DNA of 64,000 bases from Echinarachnius parma (Eukaryota > Echinodermata > Echinoidea > Clypeasteroida > Echinarachniidae): contig JBAMJV010007947.1 in NCBI GenBank assembly GCA_037951105.1, positions 16,194-80,193 of the forward strand. The letters run 5' to 3'. A model generated the notes under the pieces. That model did not search any database, was not told where the DNA came from, and was given only the letters and a program-made list of their open reading frames with translations. This document shows, one piece after another, positions 33,644-44,451 of the stretch. Made by a program: the position numbers and the translations under genes. How positions within the stretch are numbered: position 1 is the first letter of the stretch; every line of letters begins with the position of its first letter.

Positions 33644-34969
33644 ATGACCACAAACAAGACAATGGCAGCCGATTTTATTGCAGTATTTCAAAATCAGACT
33701 GCCGCAAATCAAACCCTTGAAGATGGATTCGTTGCCTTCCCTCAACCCCAGGTGGTCACAATCATTTTCATCCTGATCGGCATCGTCGGGACGTGCGGGA
33801 ATGTCCTGGTGTCCGTTGTCATGGCGAGTACCCTGAGACGCAAGCGCTCTTCGACGACCAACCTGCTGATCCTCAACCAGGCGCTCGTCGACGCGCTCAC
33901 GTCATTTATTCTGATTCTCATCTACACGTTGCCGTACCCCGACGTCCCCACGGCGGGCGGGTGGGCAGAGTTCCTGTGCCGGATGTGGGTGCCTAATACG
34001 CTGCTCTGGATGCTGTTTATCGTGTCAACCTTCAACCTCTGCATGATGTCCGTAGAGCGGTACTTTGCCGTGGCCTACCCTGTGCTCTACGTGACGCGAT
34101 TCCGCCAGCGCACCGCTCTCATCATGATCTCGTTCAGTTGGATCGTCGCGCCACTACTGCACTACTATTACCCGATCGCCAAAAGCTACAGCGACGGCGG
34201 CGAGTGCAAGGTACGCGGGAAACCCGCAGTTGTTGCGACCGTCGGCGTCATGATTTTCGTCTGGGAGTTCTTCATCCCGTTCCTCATCATGACCGTGGTG
34301 TACACCAGGATCGTGTACCTTCTAAGGAGGCAGCAACGTCGCGTCAAAGCGGCGGCCACAAATGACGCGTCAGCGACGCAGCGTCGTGTGAGCGTGGTTA
34401 ATGACGCCTCAGCGACGCCCAATGCTGGTGGCGAGCGGGGTATGCCACATCTCGACGTATTGAGCGCACCGAGCGAAAATAAACTCAGCACGTCGGTGTC
34501 ACCAAGGCAAGGCACCTCCACCGGTCAGCACGGGAGTGGTACTGATCAGGGGAATTTCGCACCAGATCCAACCCCTCAAATTGTAAACGTCGCGCATATC
34601 ACGCGGCCAACCAATAGGCGGGAGGTTGCTGCGCGTGCTGCGCGTGCTCCGTCCGATACGGTCCGGCGTAACGTCACCGTGACGCTCCTCTCGGTCTTCA
34701 TCATGTACGTGATCTGTTGGATGCCCAACCACCTCACGTACCTCCAGTTCGGTCTCGGGGGACCGCTCAACCTAGCCGGGGCCTGGTACTATATCACGCT
34801 GGTCCTGGCCTACCTCAACATGTGTATTAACCCTTTAATATACGCGCTCAAGTACAGGGCGTTTAAGGAGGAGTTCAGAAGGTTGTTCTGTAGGTGTGCG
34901 ACGGGGCCAAGAAGGGAGGCTGCCAACAGCTCGGCCGTCTATCCTCGGACCGTGACTGTGTCTGTTTAA
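33644..34969 (+). CDS. Class A (rhodopsin-like) GPCR, copy A
   Basis: An intronless seven-transmembrane receptor of 441 residues from the first ATG. Visible hallmarks: GTCGNVLVSVVM (TM1, conserved Asn), NLLILNQALVDAL (TM2, Asp), Cys in FLCRMW (start of TM3) with a partner Cys in GGECKV (second extracellular loop), SVERYFAVAYP (the ERY form of the DRY motif), CWMPNHL (TM6) and NMCINPLIYALKYRAF (TM7 NPxxY, then helix 8) with Cys residues suitable for palmitoylation. The N-terminus carries Asn-x-Thr glycosylation sites. The third intracellular loop is long (about 110 residues) and polar. It should sit in the plasma membrane and couple to G proteins; the ligand is unknown. The upstream ATG used by the 39791 paralogue is not conserved here (TATTCTCG replaces it), so translation probably starts at 33644 or 33662, unless a spliced 5' exon exists. 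It is GC-richer than its surroundings. Confidence 0.95.
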   Translation: MTTNKTMAADFIAVFQNQTAANQTLEDGFVAFPQPQVVTIIFILIGIVGTCGNVLVSVVMASTLRRKRSSTTNLLILNQALVDALTSFILILIYTLPYPDVPTAGGWAEFLCRMWVPNTLLWMLFIVSTFNLCMMSVERYFAVAYPVLYVTRFRQRTALIMISFSWIVAPLLHYYYPIAKSYSDGGECKVRGKPAVVATVGVMIFVWEFFIPFLIMTVVYTRIVYLLRRQQRRVKAAATNDASATQRRVSVVNDASATPNAGGERGMPHLDVLSAPSENKLSTSVSPRQGTSTGQHGSGTDQGNFAPDPTPQIVNVAHITRPTNRREVAARAARAPSDTVRRNVTVTLLSVFIMYVICWMPNHLTYLQFGLGGPLNLAGAWYYITLVLAYLNMCINPLIYALKYRAFKEEFRRLFCRCATGPRREAANSSAVYPRTVTVSV

Positions 34970-35207
34970 ACTATAACTGTGTCTTAACCCTGTGCCATTC
35001 ATGGGCATGATATGTGTTACTACTTTCACTGTAATGCCATCTTGTATATATTATATGGCGGATACAGGTTTGATATTAGCTCCACTAATTCTTTCCGACA
35101 CCTAAATCAGCAAGTTCAATGTTTAAAATACGCAAGCCAAATTTTATTTGGTGCTAAAATGATTACCAACTCTTGTAAATAAATTTGTAACTTTTATTTT
35201 CTAATTA

Positions 35208-35932
35208 TACAGGGCTCCAAAAAATTGAACGGGGCACTTCCCAAAATAAAGTAACAAAATGATTATGTCCATCGGATAGGGTGTCTTTTCCAATGAAAAA
35301 CGATACCATGAGTGACACCATGTCAGGTTCCCATTTCGGTCAATTTTTACCAAGTCAGTGCCTGATAAATCGCACTTCCTGCCAGTCATAGCATCGAACA
35401 ACCTAGTCGAGCTTCTCGCCTATTTTTATTCGTTTTATTTTCCCCAACTGGATCTGGCCATAGAGGACCGGCGATACAATTCGCGCAAAGTATACGAATC
35501 GCGCGATGTATATACTAATCTGTACTCCCGAGAAAAAAAACGCAGATGAATGCTGTTCCGCAGAATTTTCGTTGGCGGCGCTATAGGGGGAATAATCAGG
35601 GAACACGGTTTAGAACCTCAACGACCAACAACCATGCCCATTCTCTCGGCACACAGCTGAATGCACACTAACAATAGCGCGCGTATTACTTGTTGTTCGA
35701 TGCTATGACCGGCAGTAAGTGTGATTTATCAGGCACTGACTTGGTAAATATTGACAAAAATGGGAACCTGACATAGTGTCACTCAGAGCGCCCTAAATCA
35801 AAAACTTCACGACCAAAATTACTTTTCTTGGTATCGTTTTTCACTGGAAAAGATTCACTATCCGATGGACATAATCATTTTGTTACTATATTTTGAGAAG
35901 TGCCCCGTTCTGTTTTTTGGGGCCCCCCTGTA
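35208..35932. mobile_element. Tc1/mariner-type MITE with long inverted repeats
   Basis: TACAGGG at 35208 and CCCCTGTA ending at 35932 give CAGGG ends and a TA target. Arms of about 200 bp are mirrored, including CGGGGCACTTC, ATGATTATGTCCATCGGAT, CAGGTTCCCATTT and TTTATCAGGCACTGACTTGG. There is no transposase. It sits just downstream of GPCR copy A and is absent after copy B, so it was outside the duplication or arrived later. Confidence 0.88.
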
Positions 35933-36054
35933 TTGATATGTTCGATGTGAAGTTATTAACTTAAATTATGTGTTTAGATCTTAATCAAGACTCGAGAAGA
36001 CGTATTGACTTTGTAACAAAACTAATATATACCGGATATGAAAATTCGCAAGGT

Positions 36055-36130
36055 TATTTGGCTTCGATGAGGATCGATCCCGAACCCTGAGGATTGCCAG
36101 AATGGTGCTCTAACCAGTTTGATACAGAGC
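36055..36130 (-). other. tRNA-like sequence
   Basis: On the minus strand, AACTGGTTAGAGCAC resembles an A box and GGGTTCGGGATCGATCC contains a B-box-like GGTTCG. The stems are imperfect and no intact anticodon arm is convincing. It is a SINE head or pseudogene. Confidence 0.45.
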
Positions 36131-37299
36131 TCTCATGCAGGTAGTAGTTTCATTGTTAATGATTTATGAAAGTAAACTATATTTACATCTGGAGTAAATT
36201 ATTTTGGCTATCCGACATGGCCTTAATTTATAGAACAAGGTTCTTTCTTTTCATTCGAATGTCCATTCATTTGACATTATTGGATATCGAACGAGAAACT
36301 TTAACTTGAGTACATATATAATAATCTAAATGAAAGGAGTAATATTGGATGTTACACAAATATGGATCAAGTGGTGATAACCTCAGCATAATAATCACAA
36401 AACAACAACGACACCATATCTGCAATTGTCTTAATTCGGCTGACAAGCAAAATAAAGACAAAACCAATCGGGAAGTTATACATATTAAACAAAAACAAGT
36501 TATCGCGGCATTCATTCCTGTTTAGTTAATAAGTTTAATCAAACAAAGAAAAGGAAGGGGTTCACTTTCGCTTGGCTGATAAGCTCAACATATCAAGCGA
36601 AATGAATGTATAATGGATAATTGACTAAATCGGTGTCTCGGAACTTCATCAAACAACATGGGAAATAATGACGAGTGAAAAGTGTCGCCCCCCCCCCCCC
36701 CCCCCGTCATTTCCGTGCCCCCAATCAGTCTGACCACCCTACGCCACTGACTTATGTCAACAAGACAAGCGAGTGTAATACATGCCTATATTGATAAGTG
36801 CGATTTTCATATCAAAACAAAGCAAATAAAGGCCATCAAACATGTAATGAATAAATGGCTACATCAATTACTAATAACTTAATAACATCAACGCAGAAGG
36901 AAAAGAAAGACAAATACGATGTATATTTACACCCGTTTGGCTAAAAGGGGAGATGAAACAAAACATAGCCAATATTAACGAATCTGTCATTGAGATTCAA
37001 AATTAAGCTTCATTGTATGATATGATACGGTAAAAGAAATACGGTAAAAAAATATGGTTAAAAAATAACAAGTACCCTATAAAACAAAATTAATACATAA
37101 TCGGATTGAACATAATCTGCTAAACACTGACTACTTACTGAAAGAAAATGAAGTAAAGGAAAATTAGCTGCAATTAATTCCTTTTCGCTGACAAGCAAAA
37201 AACGTTTAATTATTCTGGTCAGAAAGACCATAGGCGTATGAGGTGGGGAGTTGGGGGTGGGGGGGGGGGGGGGGGGGGGCTGCAGCCCCCTGGAGTTTT

Positions 37300-37870
37300 G
37301 AAAACGGCCATATTCGGGCAAAACGCACTTGAAATTTGGGCAAATCATGTCATATTCGGGAAAATCATGTCATATTCGGGCAAATCAATGTTATATTCGG
37401 GAAAATCATGTCATATTCGGGCAAATCAATGTTATATTCGGGCAAAATAATTTCATATTCGGTCAAATCATGTCATATTCGGGCAAATCATGTCATATTC
37501 GGGCAAATCATGTCATATTCGGGCAAATCATGTCATATTCGGGAAAATCATGTCATATTCGGGCAAATCAATGTTATATTCGGGCAAAATAATTTCATAT
37601 TCGGTCAAATCATGTCATATTCGGGCAAATCATGTCATATTCGGGCAAATCATGTCATATTCGGGCAAATCATGTCATATTCGGGGAAATCATGTCATAT
37701 TCGGGAAAATCATGTCATATTCGGGAAAATCAATGTTATATTCAGGCAAAATAATTTCATATTCGGTCAAATCATGTCATATTTGGGCAAATCCATGTTA
37801 TATTGTGGCAAAATCATTTTATTTTCGGGCAAAACCGTCTCATATTCGGGCAAAAATCGTGTTATTTTGG
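37300..37870. repeat. 20-bp tandem array with higher-order variants
   Basis: About 25-28 copies of CATATTCGGGCAAATCATGT, with recurrent variants (AATGTTATATTCGGG, AATAATTTCATATTCGGTC) spaced so that blocks of several units form a higher-order repeat. A G tract precedes it and a C tract follows (37968-37980). All three plus frames are largely open because the unit lacks stops, and 60 bp (20 codons) restores phase. There are no spacers, so it is not a CRISPR. Confidence 0.93.
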
Positions 37871-38598
37871 ACTAAACAATTAAAAATATGTCATATTTGT
37901 TGGGCATCAAAGAGGCGAGGACCAATTGCTTGTCAGGTGAAAATTCTGGCAAAAGACCTCAGACCTCCCCCCCCCCCCCCATAATGTTTACAATGTAACA
38001 AAAATAAGGTTAACATGTTAAAGTAAAGTAAAGAAATACAAATTATGTACTCCCATAACAAAATTAACGTCCCCAATTAGCACGATTAGTTGTACCATCT
38101 TACGCCACTACTCATATCTCAATATCTGATTGTCTGACTATACTATCGCTGGAAAAGTTGAGGGAAAAAAGAAAGATGTTTACTAATGTTTGGCTGATAA
38201 GCAAGGTAAAGTTTCATAACTAATAATAGAATAACAAGCAAACAATTATACAAATAAGTACACAGTTAAACACTTATTCACTGATCGTCAACATTAAAAC
38301 TAACCTCTGACATGTAGGAAAACAAATTTAAGTACATGTATAACATTTATACTTTCAATTTACCGGCAAGCAAATGAGTATCGACTATTTAGGTGTTTAA
38401 TTATATATATGATGGATTAGAAAATGAGTCATCAAAATACTTGAATGCTATTATATGAAATATAATAATGAAACAAAAAATAAAGTGCATATATACTACT
38501 CATGTTTATTTGCCCATCAAAAAAGGGGAAACAACTTTACCTCGTGTATATCACTTTTGTAAAGGGTAATAATAATGCGCTTATAAATATTGTATTAA

Positions 38599-39034
38599 AG
38601 TGGTAGTTCAGTTTTGGTAGAGAGGGCGCTGCACAATCCAATTTTTTTGTGAGGTAATGAAAAACTGAGTGTCGGATTCTAAAGAACATGCAATTTTAAT
38701 GGCAGAATAAACTTTATTTGGTCAAAATCGGTTCAGAAATGGCTGAAATATCAATATATATATCCGATCGTAATAAATCTGGGCCCCAAATTTATTCGAT
38801 GATTTAAAAAAAAAAAAAAAAATGCTTACACTTTTTCAAAAGTTTTCAAAAGCGGTTTTTAAATAGTTGTTGATGATTTCTCTTTTTAATCATTATTTCA
38901 ACAAAACATCACATGCATAATTTTGTATGAAAAATGGTTGAAACCAATGCCTTTTTAGAGAGCGTCCTCTTGTGTTTTAATGGTTCTTTTTGAAAGATAA
39001 CATGCTTTTTACTTAGTCATTTGTCACTACCCCT
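38599..39034 (+). mobile_element. TTAA MITE family 1, internally deleted copy
   Basis: It begins AGTGGTAGTTCAGTTTTGG after TTAA (38595-38598) and ends CACTACCCCT before TTAA (39035-39038). About 95 bp before the right end are missing relative to the copy at 26941. It interrupts a SINE-like tail (TAATGCGCTTATAAATA before it, GCGCTATATAAATGTAA after it). Confidence 0.88.
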
Positions 39035-39790
39035 TTAAGCGCTATATAAATGTAATATGTTATTTTATTTTTAAAGCCGATTAACTATACACACTATGAG
39101 ACCATCGTTAAACGTACTAAGCAAGATTATCACATGCCTGATAACAAAAAAAGAAAACAGTTTGTACTTGGTTGACAGGGATTCTATAATGGATACAAAA
39201 ACAAACTATAATGCAAATTCAGAATTGCGGACTTCAGTTCTTCGTAATAAACAGACAAAATGCTGCCGCTCACTAAACACGTCAAGAGTATTTTAAGACG
39301 AACTATACATTAAATACGGCGGCGTGATAATATCTTCAATTCAATAAGAGGGTATCATGGATTTTAATTCGTTTGCAGAAGTAATCGCATACAAAAACTA
39401 AATAAAATCCGGCGATATGATTAAATATGCGTTATAATAAGGTTAATATAAACTGGATGGTGTTTGGTCGCAGTAGAATACATCGTGGTTGTATATATTC
39501 TGGACTTTGGGCTTACTTTTGCCAGGAAAATATATATTGCTTTATTGCAAGCCAGTCAAAACACATCCAGTAAGCAACGACTAATACTACATATATATAT
39601 CGATGCACGAGCTAAGTTGCATTTCTTGTTTGAACACTCGACTAGAAAAATTGCTGTTGTAAGGAGATTCAACCTCGTAGCAACAAATAGCTACGTTATT
39701 CCTCGAAATTAAACCAAATGCTTGATGTTATTGACAGGAAGTGGAGACAGTTTTGTTTCGATCTGAAAGGACAACACTGATCAAGCAATA

Positions 39791-41131
39791 ATGTCGTCGA
39801 CATCGTTTTCATCTACCGTGTTGACAACAACGCCACAACTCGTCAACACCACAAACCAGACAATGGCAGCCGATTTTATCGCAGTATTTCAAAATCAGAC
39901 TCCCGCAAATCAAACCCTTGAAGATGGATTCGTTACCGTCCTTCAACCCCAGGTGGTCACAATCATTTTCATCCTGATCGGCATCGTCGGGACGTGTGGG
40001 AATGTCCTGGTGTCCGTTGTCATGGCGAGTACCCTGAGACGCAAGCGCTCTTCGACGACCAACCTGCTGATCCTCAACCAGGCGCTCGTCGACGCGCTCA
40101 CGTCATTTATTCTGATTCTCACCTACACGTTGCCGTACCCCGACGTCCCCGCGGCGGGCGGGTGGGCAGAGTTCCTGTGCCGGATGTGGGTGCCCTATAC
40201 GCTGCTCTGGATGCTGTTTATCGTGTCAACCTTTAACCTCTGCATGATGTCCGTGGAGCGGTACTTCGCCGTGGCCTACCCTGTGCTATACGTAACGCGC
40301 TTCCGCCAGCGCATCGCTCTCATCTTGATCTCGTTCAGTTGGATCGTCGCGCCACTACTGCATTACTATTACCCGATCGCCTACAGCTACAGCGACGGCG
40401 GCGAGTGCAAGGTACGCGGGAAACCCGCTGTTGTTGCGACCGTCGGCGTCATGATTTTCGTCTGGGAGTTCTTCATCCCGTTCCTCATCATGACCGTGGT
40501 GTACACCAGGATCGTGTACCTTCTAAGGAGGCAGCAACGTCGGGTGAAAGCGGCGGCCACAAATGACGCGTCAGCAACGCAGCGAAGTGTGAGCATGGTT
40601 AATGACGCATCAGCGATGCCCAATGCTGGTGGCGAGCGGGGCATGCGACATCTCGTCGCGAGTGCACCGACAGAAAATACACTCAGCACGTCGGTTTTAC
40701 CAAGTGAAGGCACCTCCACCGGTCAGCACGGGAGTGGTACTGTTCAGGGCAATCTCGCACCAGAACCAACCCCTCAAAATGTAAACGTCGCGCATACCAC
40801 GCGGCCAACCAATAGGCGGGAGGTTGCTGCGCGTGCTGCGCGTGCTCCGTCCGATACGGTCCGGCGTAACGTCACCGTGACGCTCCTCTCGGTCTTCATC
40901 ATGTACGTGATCTGTTGGATGCCCAACCACCTCACTTACCTCCAGTTCGGTCTCGGGGGACCGCTCAACCTAGCCGGGGCCTGGTACTATATCACGCTGG
41001 TCCTGGCCTACCTCAACATGTGTATTAACCCTTTCATATACGCGCTCAAGTACAGGGCGTTTAAGGAGGAGTTCAGAAGGTTGTTCTGTAGGTGTGCCAC
41101 GGGGCCTGGAAGGGAGGCTGCCAACCGCTAG
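39791..41131 (+). CDS. Class A (rhodopsin-like) GPCR, copy B
   Basis: A 446-residue intronless paralogue of the receptor at 33644. The transmembrane core is nearly identical and keeps the same GN, LVDAL, ERY, CWMP and NPxxY motifs and both extracellular Cys residues. Differences cluster in the N-terminus (MSSTSFSSTVLTTTPQLVNTT, with an ATG at 39791), a few membrane positions (NTLLW/YTLLW, IMISFS/ILISFS, IAKSY/IAYSY) and the third intracellular loop (for example HLDVLSAPSEN/HLVASAPTEN). The frame ends at TAG (41129-41131), where copy A has TCG; reading on would continue AVYPRTV as in copy A. So the C-terminal tail is 12 residues shorter than in copy A. The ligand is not identifiable. Conservation of the frame and motifs argues that both copies are functional genes. 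Confidence 0.95.
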   Translation: MSSTSFSSTVLTTTPQLVNTTNQTMAADFIAVFQNQTPANQTLEDGFVTVLQPQVVTIIFILIGIVGTCGNVLVSVVMASTLRRKRSSTTNLLILNQALVDALTSFILILTYTLPYPDVPAAGGWAEFLCRMWVPYTLLWMLFIVSTFNLCMMSVERYFAVAYPVLYVTRFRQRIALILISFSWIVAPLLHYYYPIAYSYSDGGECKVRGKPAVVATVGVMIFVWEFFIPFLIMTVVYTRIVYLLRRQQRRVKAAATNDASATQRSVSMVNDASAMPNAGGERGMRHLVASAPTENTLSTSVLPSEGTSTGQHGSGTVQGNLAPEPTPQNVNVAHTTRPTNRREVAARAARAPSDTVRRNVTVTLLSVFIMYVICWMPNHLTYLQFGLGGPLNLAGAWYYITLVLAYLNMCINPFIYALKYRAFKEEFRRLFCRCATGPGREAANR

Positions 41132-41284
41132 GCCGTCTATCCTCGGACCGTGGCTCTGTCTGTTCAAACTGAAACTGTGTCTTTACCCTGTGCCATGCAT
41201 GGGCATGATATGTGTTACTATTTTCACTATAATGCCATCTTGTTAGTAACATCGTCTAATCCACAACATTTACTCATAACTCTA

Positions 41285-41520
41285 GCGGTTCTAATACATA
41301 CCTCGCTGTTTCCATGTTACCAATATAAGCATTGGACCGGTTTCGGTTTTCCAATTTTCTCTTTCGTTCTCAAAAATATGTATCATTGAAGAGTTTGGAG
41401 TATTAAAAAAATATCTCTAAACTGTGTACAAAGTAAGTGCAATGAGTTTGCGAATATATATTTCTGATTCACTTTGCATTTTCGCGCATTACTTGGTTAT
41501 ATGACATTAATTTAACATAG
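41285..41520 (-). mobile_element. TTAA MITE family 2, partial copy on the minus strand
   Basis: The reverse complement shows TGCACTTACTTTGTACACAG, GAAAGAGAAAATTGGAAAACC and CTTATATTGGTAACATGG, which match the core blocks of the other copies. No intact terminus. Confidence 0.6.
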
Positions 41521-42499
41521 ATTTGTTTACTCATCATACAGTGGACATAATCAGATCGCATAAAGACACGTTTTATCAACACTTCGTCATTTTTTAACAT
41601 GTCAACAACGTTTTAAGATCCATTTCATAGTATCAGAAATGTTTTAATATTTTTTGTTTATACTTCACCAGCTTCAATTACAAATATCTCACTTAGTGAC
41701 AATGTGGATAAATTGGCTTTGGAAACTTAGCTTTTGAAAGTATCCATTGACCGAGAAAAACACGAAGATGTCAGTCTGTATAAAGAGCATTGATCATTAA
41801 TGTTGATGCTTGAATCACCATGATTATTAGTATTCGAAATATTGATTATGACAATTATCATTACTGTAGAGAAATAAAATATAATTTGTCCTAATACTTT
41901 TCCTAAATATAGTCCTTTTTTGTAGTCTAGAATGTGCTAATTTAAATATTCATTATTCCAAATTATTATTTGAGGGGTCCACAATTGTACAAGCACTGCT
42001 TTTTAGTGGACCCCTCTTGTTTCCTCTTGTTAATCACACGAGTTACCAGAGGACTGACCTTCTGTAGCTTTCGCTACATTTAGTAGACGTGTGGCCTAGG
42101 GCTAACTTTTAACATTACTCGTATTCGACATAAAATGTTGTATTAGTGTATACAAATTGCGCACGATTAATATGTACTATAATATTGTTATGCATGCACT
42201 TCATGGTATAATCCCTGCATTGTAAAGAATCATTTTAAATAGCAATTACAATTTATGTGGCACTTTAACAATCGAAATCATAATAATATTATTTAAACGG
42301 GATAACCATTATAGCACACATGTAGTGAACTAATGCGGTAACATACTGGAGATGATCGATTGTATTGCATTTATAACGAAAGTATTCAATGGATCGAATG
42401 GCCAAGATCAAACAAAATGAAAATGTCTGTGTAAAATGCGTTGATTATTGTTATGATCAACTGATCAAGGAATCATCATCGTTATAATGTCGCATAATG
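41521..42499. other. No gene seen; one strong hairpin
   Basis: AT-rich. GAGGGGTCCAC near 41972 and GTGGACCCCTC near 42017 form a stem of about 11 bp around a ~35-base loop, resembling the stem-loops in LINE 3' ends. The rest has no motif. Confidence 0.5.
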
Positions 42500-42885
42500 T
42501 TGCGCTCATAGGCGTACCCAAGGGGGGGGGGGGGTTCAACCCCCCCCCCCCTCCCCTTTGACCAAAAATGACTGTTTTGGGGGGTTTGAACCCCCCCCCC
42601 CCTTTACCACTTGTAGCTGGTCCCAACCCAAGACCACATTTTAGCGGTCTCGACGATCATTACCAATAAATATTGTCTTGGCCTCGAAAATGTTGAAGAA
42701 TCCTGGTCTTGGCCTCGAAAATTGTTACAAATCCTGGTATCGGCCTCGAAAATTTTGAAAAATCCTGGTCTCGGCCTCGAAAATAAAATGTCTAGGTCTC
42801 GGCTTCGAAAATTTTCTACGGACACCCCTCCCCCCCCCCCCCCCCCCCCCCCCTCGAAAAAAATCCTGGGTGCACCCCTGGTTGC
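42500..42885. repeat. Dispersed repeat with opposed G and C tracts
   Basis: GCGTACCCAAGG and a G tract are followed by three C tracts. Between them lie several copies of TGGTCTTGGCCTCGAAAAT-like words, the reverse complement of the motif at 16990 and 19991. It ends TCCTGGGTGCACCCCTGG, mirroring its start. Confidence 0.65.
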
Positions 42886-43877
42886 GCTACATTATTCGAA
42901 ATGTTAATTATTATCGTTGTAGATAGTTATTTGTGCATGCGTAAATTGTATGCTATACTGCGATGAAACGTATATATTATAGTGCACTTCATTGAATATC
43001 ACACTTAGATATATTTCATTGCAATGTAATCCCTGCATTAGAAAGATATTGTTATTGTAAATTTAACTACAACTTATTCAGCACTACATGTATATGAATC
43101 AAAATGTAATGATACCATATCTTAGGGTATCAGCATACGTTTGATCTTACTACTGTGGTGTATCTGTGATTACTATGCGTTTTACGATGCATCATTAATA
43201 TAATTATAATAATGATTATATATAATTAATATAATTCATTACACAGTATTTGCCGCATCAGACAGGATTTAAAAGGGTAATCATTAATAATTGTAAAGAA
43301 AATATAATTATAAATCGGAAACATGAAACCGTTCACAACATCTATGATTGAACTTGTGCGGTGAATCGGTGAACGTAATTTATCATCAACTTCAAGAAAT
43401 ATTCCAATAATACTTATAAGCATACAAAATAGCATTGCATTCGAAAGATAATTATTGAGTATTTGTAAAGTACATTATATCAGGCATGATAAACATGCAA
43501 ACATTTGAATATTGTCAGTTGTCACCATTAGATTGAAATAGTGCATACATTATGATATTGTTTAGTGTCATTCAAATGTCTGTGCACTTCATGAAATATC
43601 ACACTAATAACAATACATGTGTAACATGTGTATTAAGCCCGGCGCAGAGAGAGAGCCGACCCGACTGAAAGATATACAGCCAGTCCGATTCAGTTGCGGC
43701 TGATTCGACATGTTGAAGCGGGCCCGATAGGCTCCCGATTGACAAAATCGGAGTCGCGAGGCAACGCACACAGAGCGGATCCGACTGAAAACGAGTCGGA
43801 TCGGGTCAAGTCGGCTCTGCCTGCGCCGGGCTTTATACGTATAGTAATAGGAAGGTAGTTATTCATTGTTTCACATT
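42886..43877. other. No gene seen; GC-richer palindromic patch
   Basis: Mostly AT-rich. At 43636-43832, AAGCCCGGCGCAGAGAGAG...CTGCGCCGGGCTT closes an inverted repeat with CGACCCGACTGAAA-like words in each arm, which looks like a small MITE. Confidence 0.5.
43636..43834. mobile_element. Small inverted-repeat element
   Basis: AAGCCCGGCGCAGAGAGAGC at 43636 is mirrored by GCTCTGCCTGCGCCGGGCTT ending near 43834. Internal GACCCGACTGAAAG is mirrored by GACTGAAAACGAGTCGGATCG only loosely. No coding content. Confidence 0.6.
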
Positions 43878-43881
43878 TTAA

Positions 43882-44447
43882 AGGGATAGTTGAGTTCTGG
43901 TAAAGAGAGTACAGTTTGGTCAAACTGTATTTTAGTAACCAAAACCTGCACCACTACATTAAAAACTAATAATTATAACTCTACCATGCTTGAAATGAAT
44001 ACAAAATTACAAACGACGAGGTAAAAAGCCTTTTATCATTTAAACAGAGCCGTTCAAACTCAAGATGGCGCCCTCTAAAAACTCATTGGTCTAAACCATT
44101 TTTAAATAACATATTGTGCATGTGAAGGTTCGTAAAAATATTGATTAGATAGAGAGATAATCAACAACTATTAAAAAACTTCTTTTGAAAAATTTTGAAA
44201 AGAGGAAGCAGTTCTAAAATATTTGTAACGGTTGGTTCAAAATTATCTAATATTTGTGGGGCCCCACATTTATTACAAATGGTTACGTTTATGGATATTT
44301 CAGCCGTTTCTGAAACGATTTTGATCAAATAAAGTTTATTCTGTCACTAAAATATTATGCTCTTTCAAATTTTACACTCAGTTTTTCATTATCTCACAAA
44401 AAAATTATTATGTGTAGCGCCCTCTCTACCAAAACTCAACTATCCCT
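43882..44447 (-). mobile_element. TTAA MITE family 1, complete minus-strand copy
   Basis: It begins AGGGATAGTTGAGTTCTGG after TTAA (43878-43881) and ends CCAAAACTCAACTATCCCT before TTAA (44448-44451). The internal order is the reverse of the copy at 29033. The first end carries a small duplication of the terminal-repeat region (ACAGTTTGGTCAAACTGT). Confidence 0.92.
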
Positions 44448-44451
44448 TTAA

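Larger units (their letters stand above)
31243..35046 (+). repeat. GPCR-containing segmental duplication, copy A
   Basis: It matches 36293-41243 in the same orientation, from TTGACATTTTAACTTGAGTA through the GPCR gene to ATAATGCCATCTTG-like sequence after its stop codon. It differs by private insertions (31442-31803, 32731-32880 and the 33085-33222 tandem repeat) and by lacking two insertions found in copy B. Confidence 0.92.
36293..41243 (+). repeat. GPCR-containing segmental duplication, copy B
   Basis: It is the same-orientation counterpart of 31243-35046. Private insertions are the 36995-37990 block with its 20-bp tandem array and the SINE-like tail plus MITE at about 38560-39060. Sequence just upstream of the coding region (about 39670-39790) does not match copy A, whereas the coding region and about 100 bp after it do. 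Confidence 0.92.

Noticed and set aside
34138-34770. Alternative-frame and antisense frames inside GPCR copy A (and the same in copy B)
   Set aside because: GC-rich coding DNA leaves other frames open; only the main frame carries receptor motifs.
37300-37870. Possible CRISPR array
   Set aside because: The units are contiguous 20-bp tandem copies with no unique spacers, in a eukaryotic context.
37336-37984. Repeat proteins of 164-179 residues
   Set aside because: The same 20-bp satellite is open in all three frames; no single frame is favoured.
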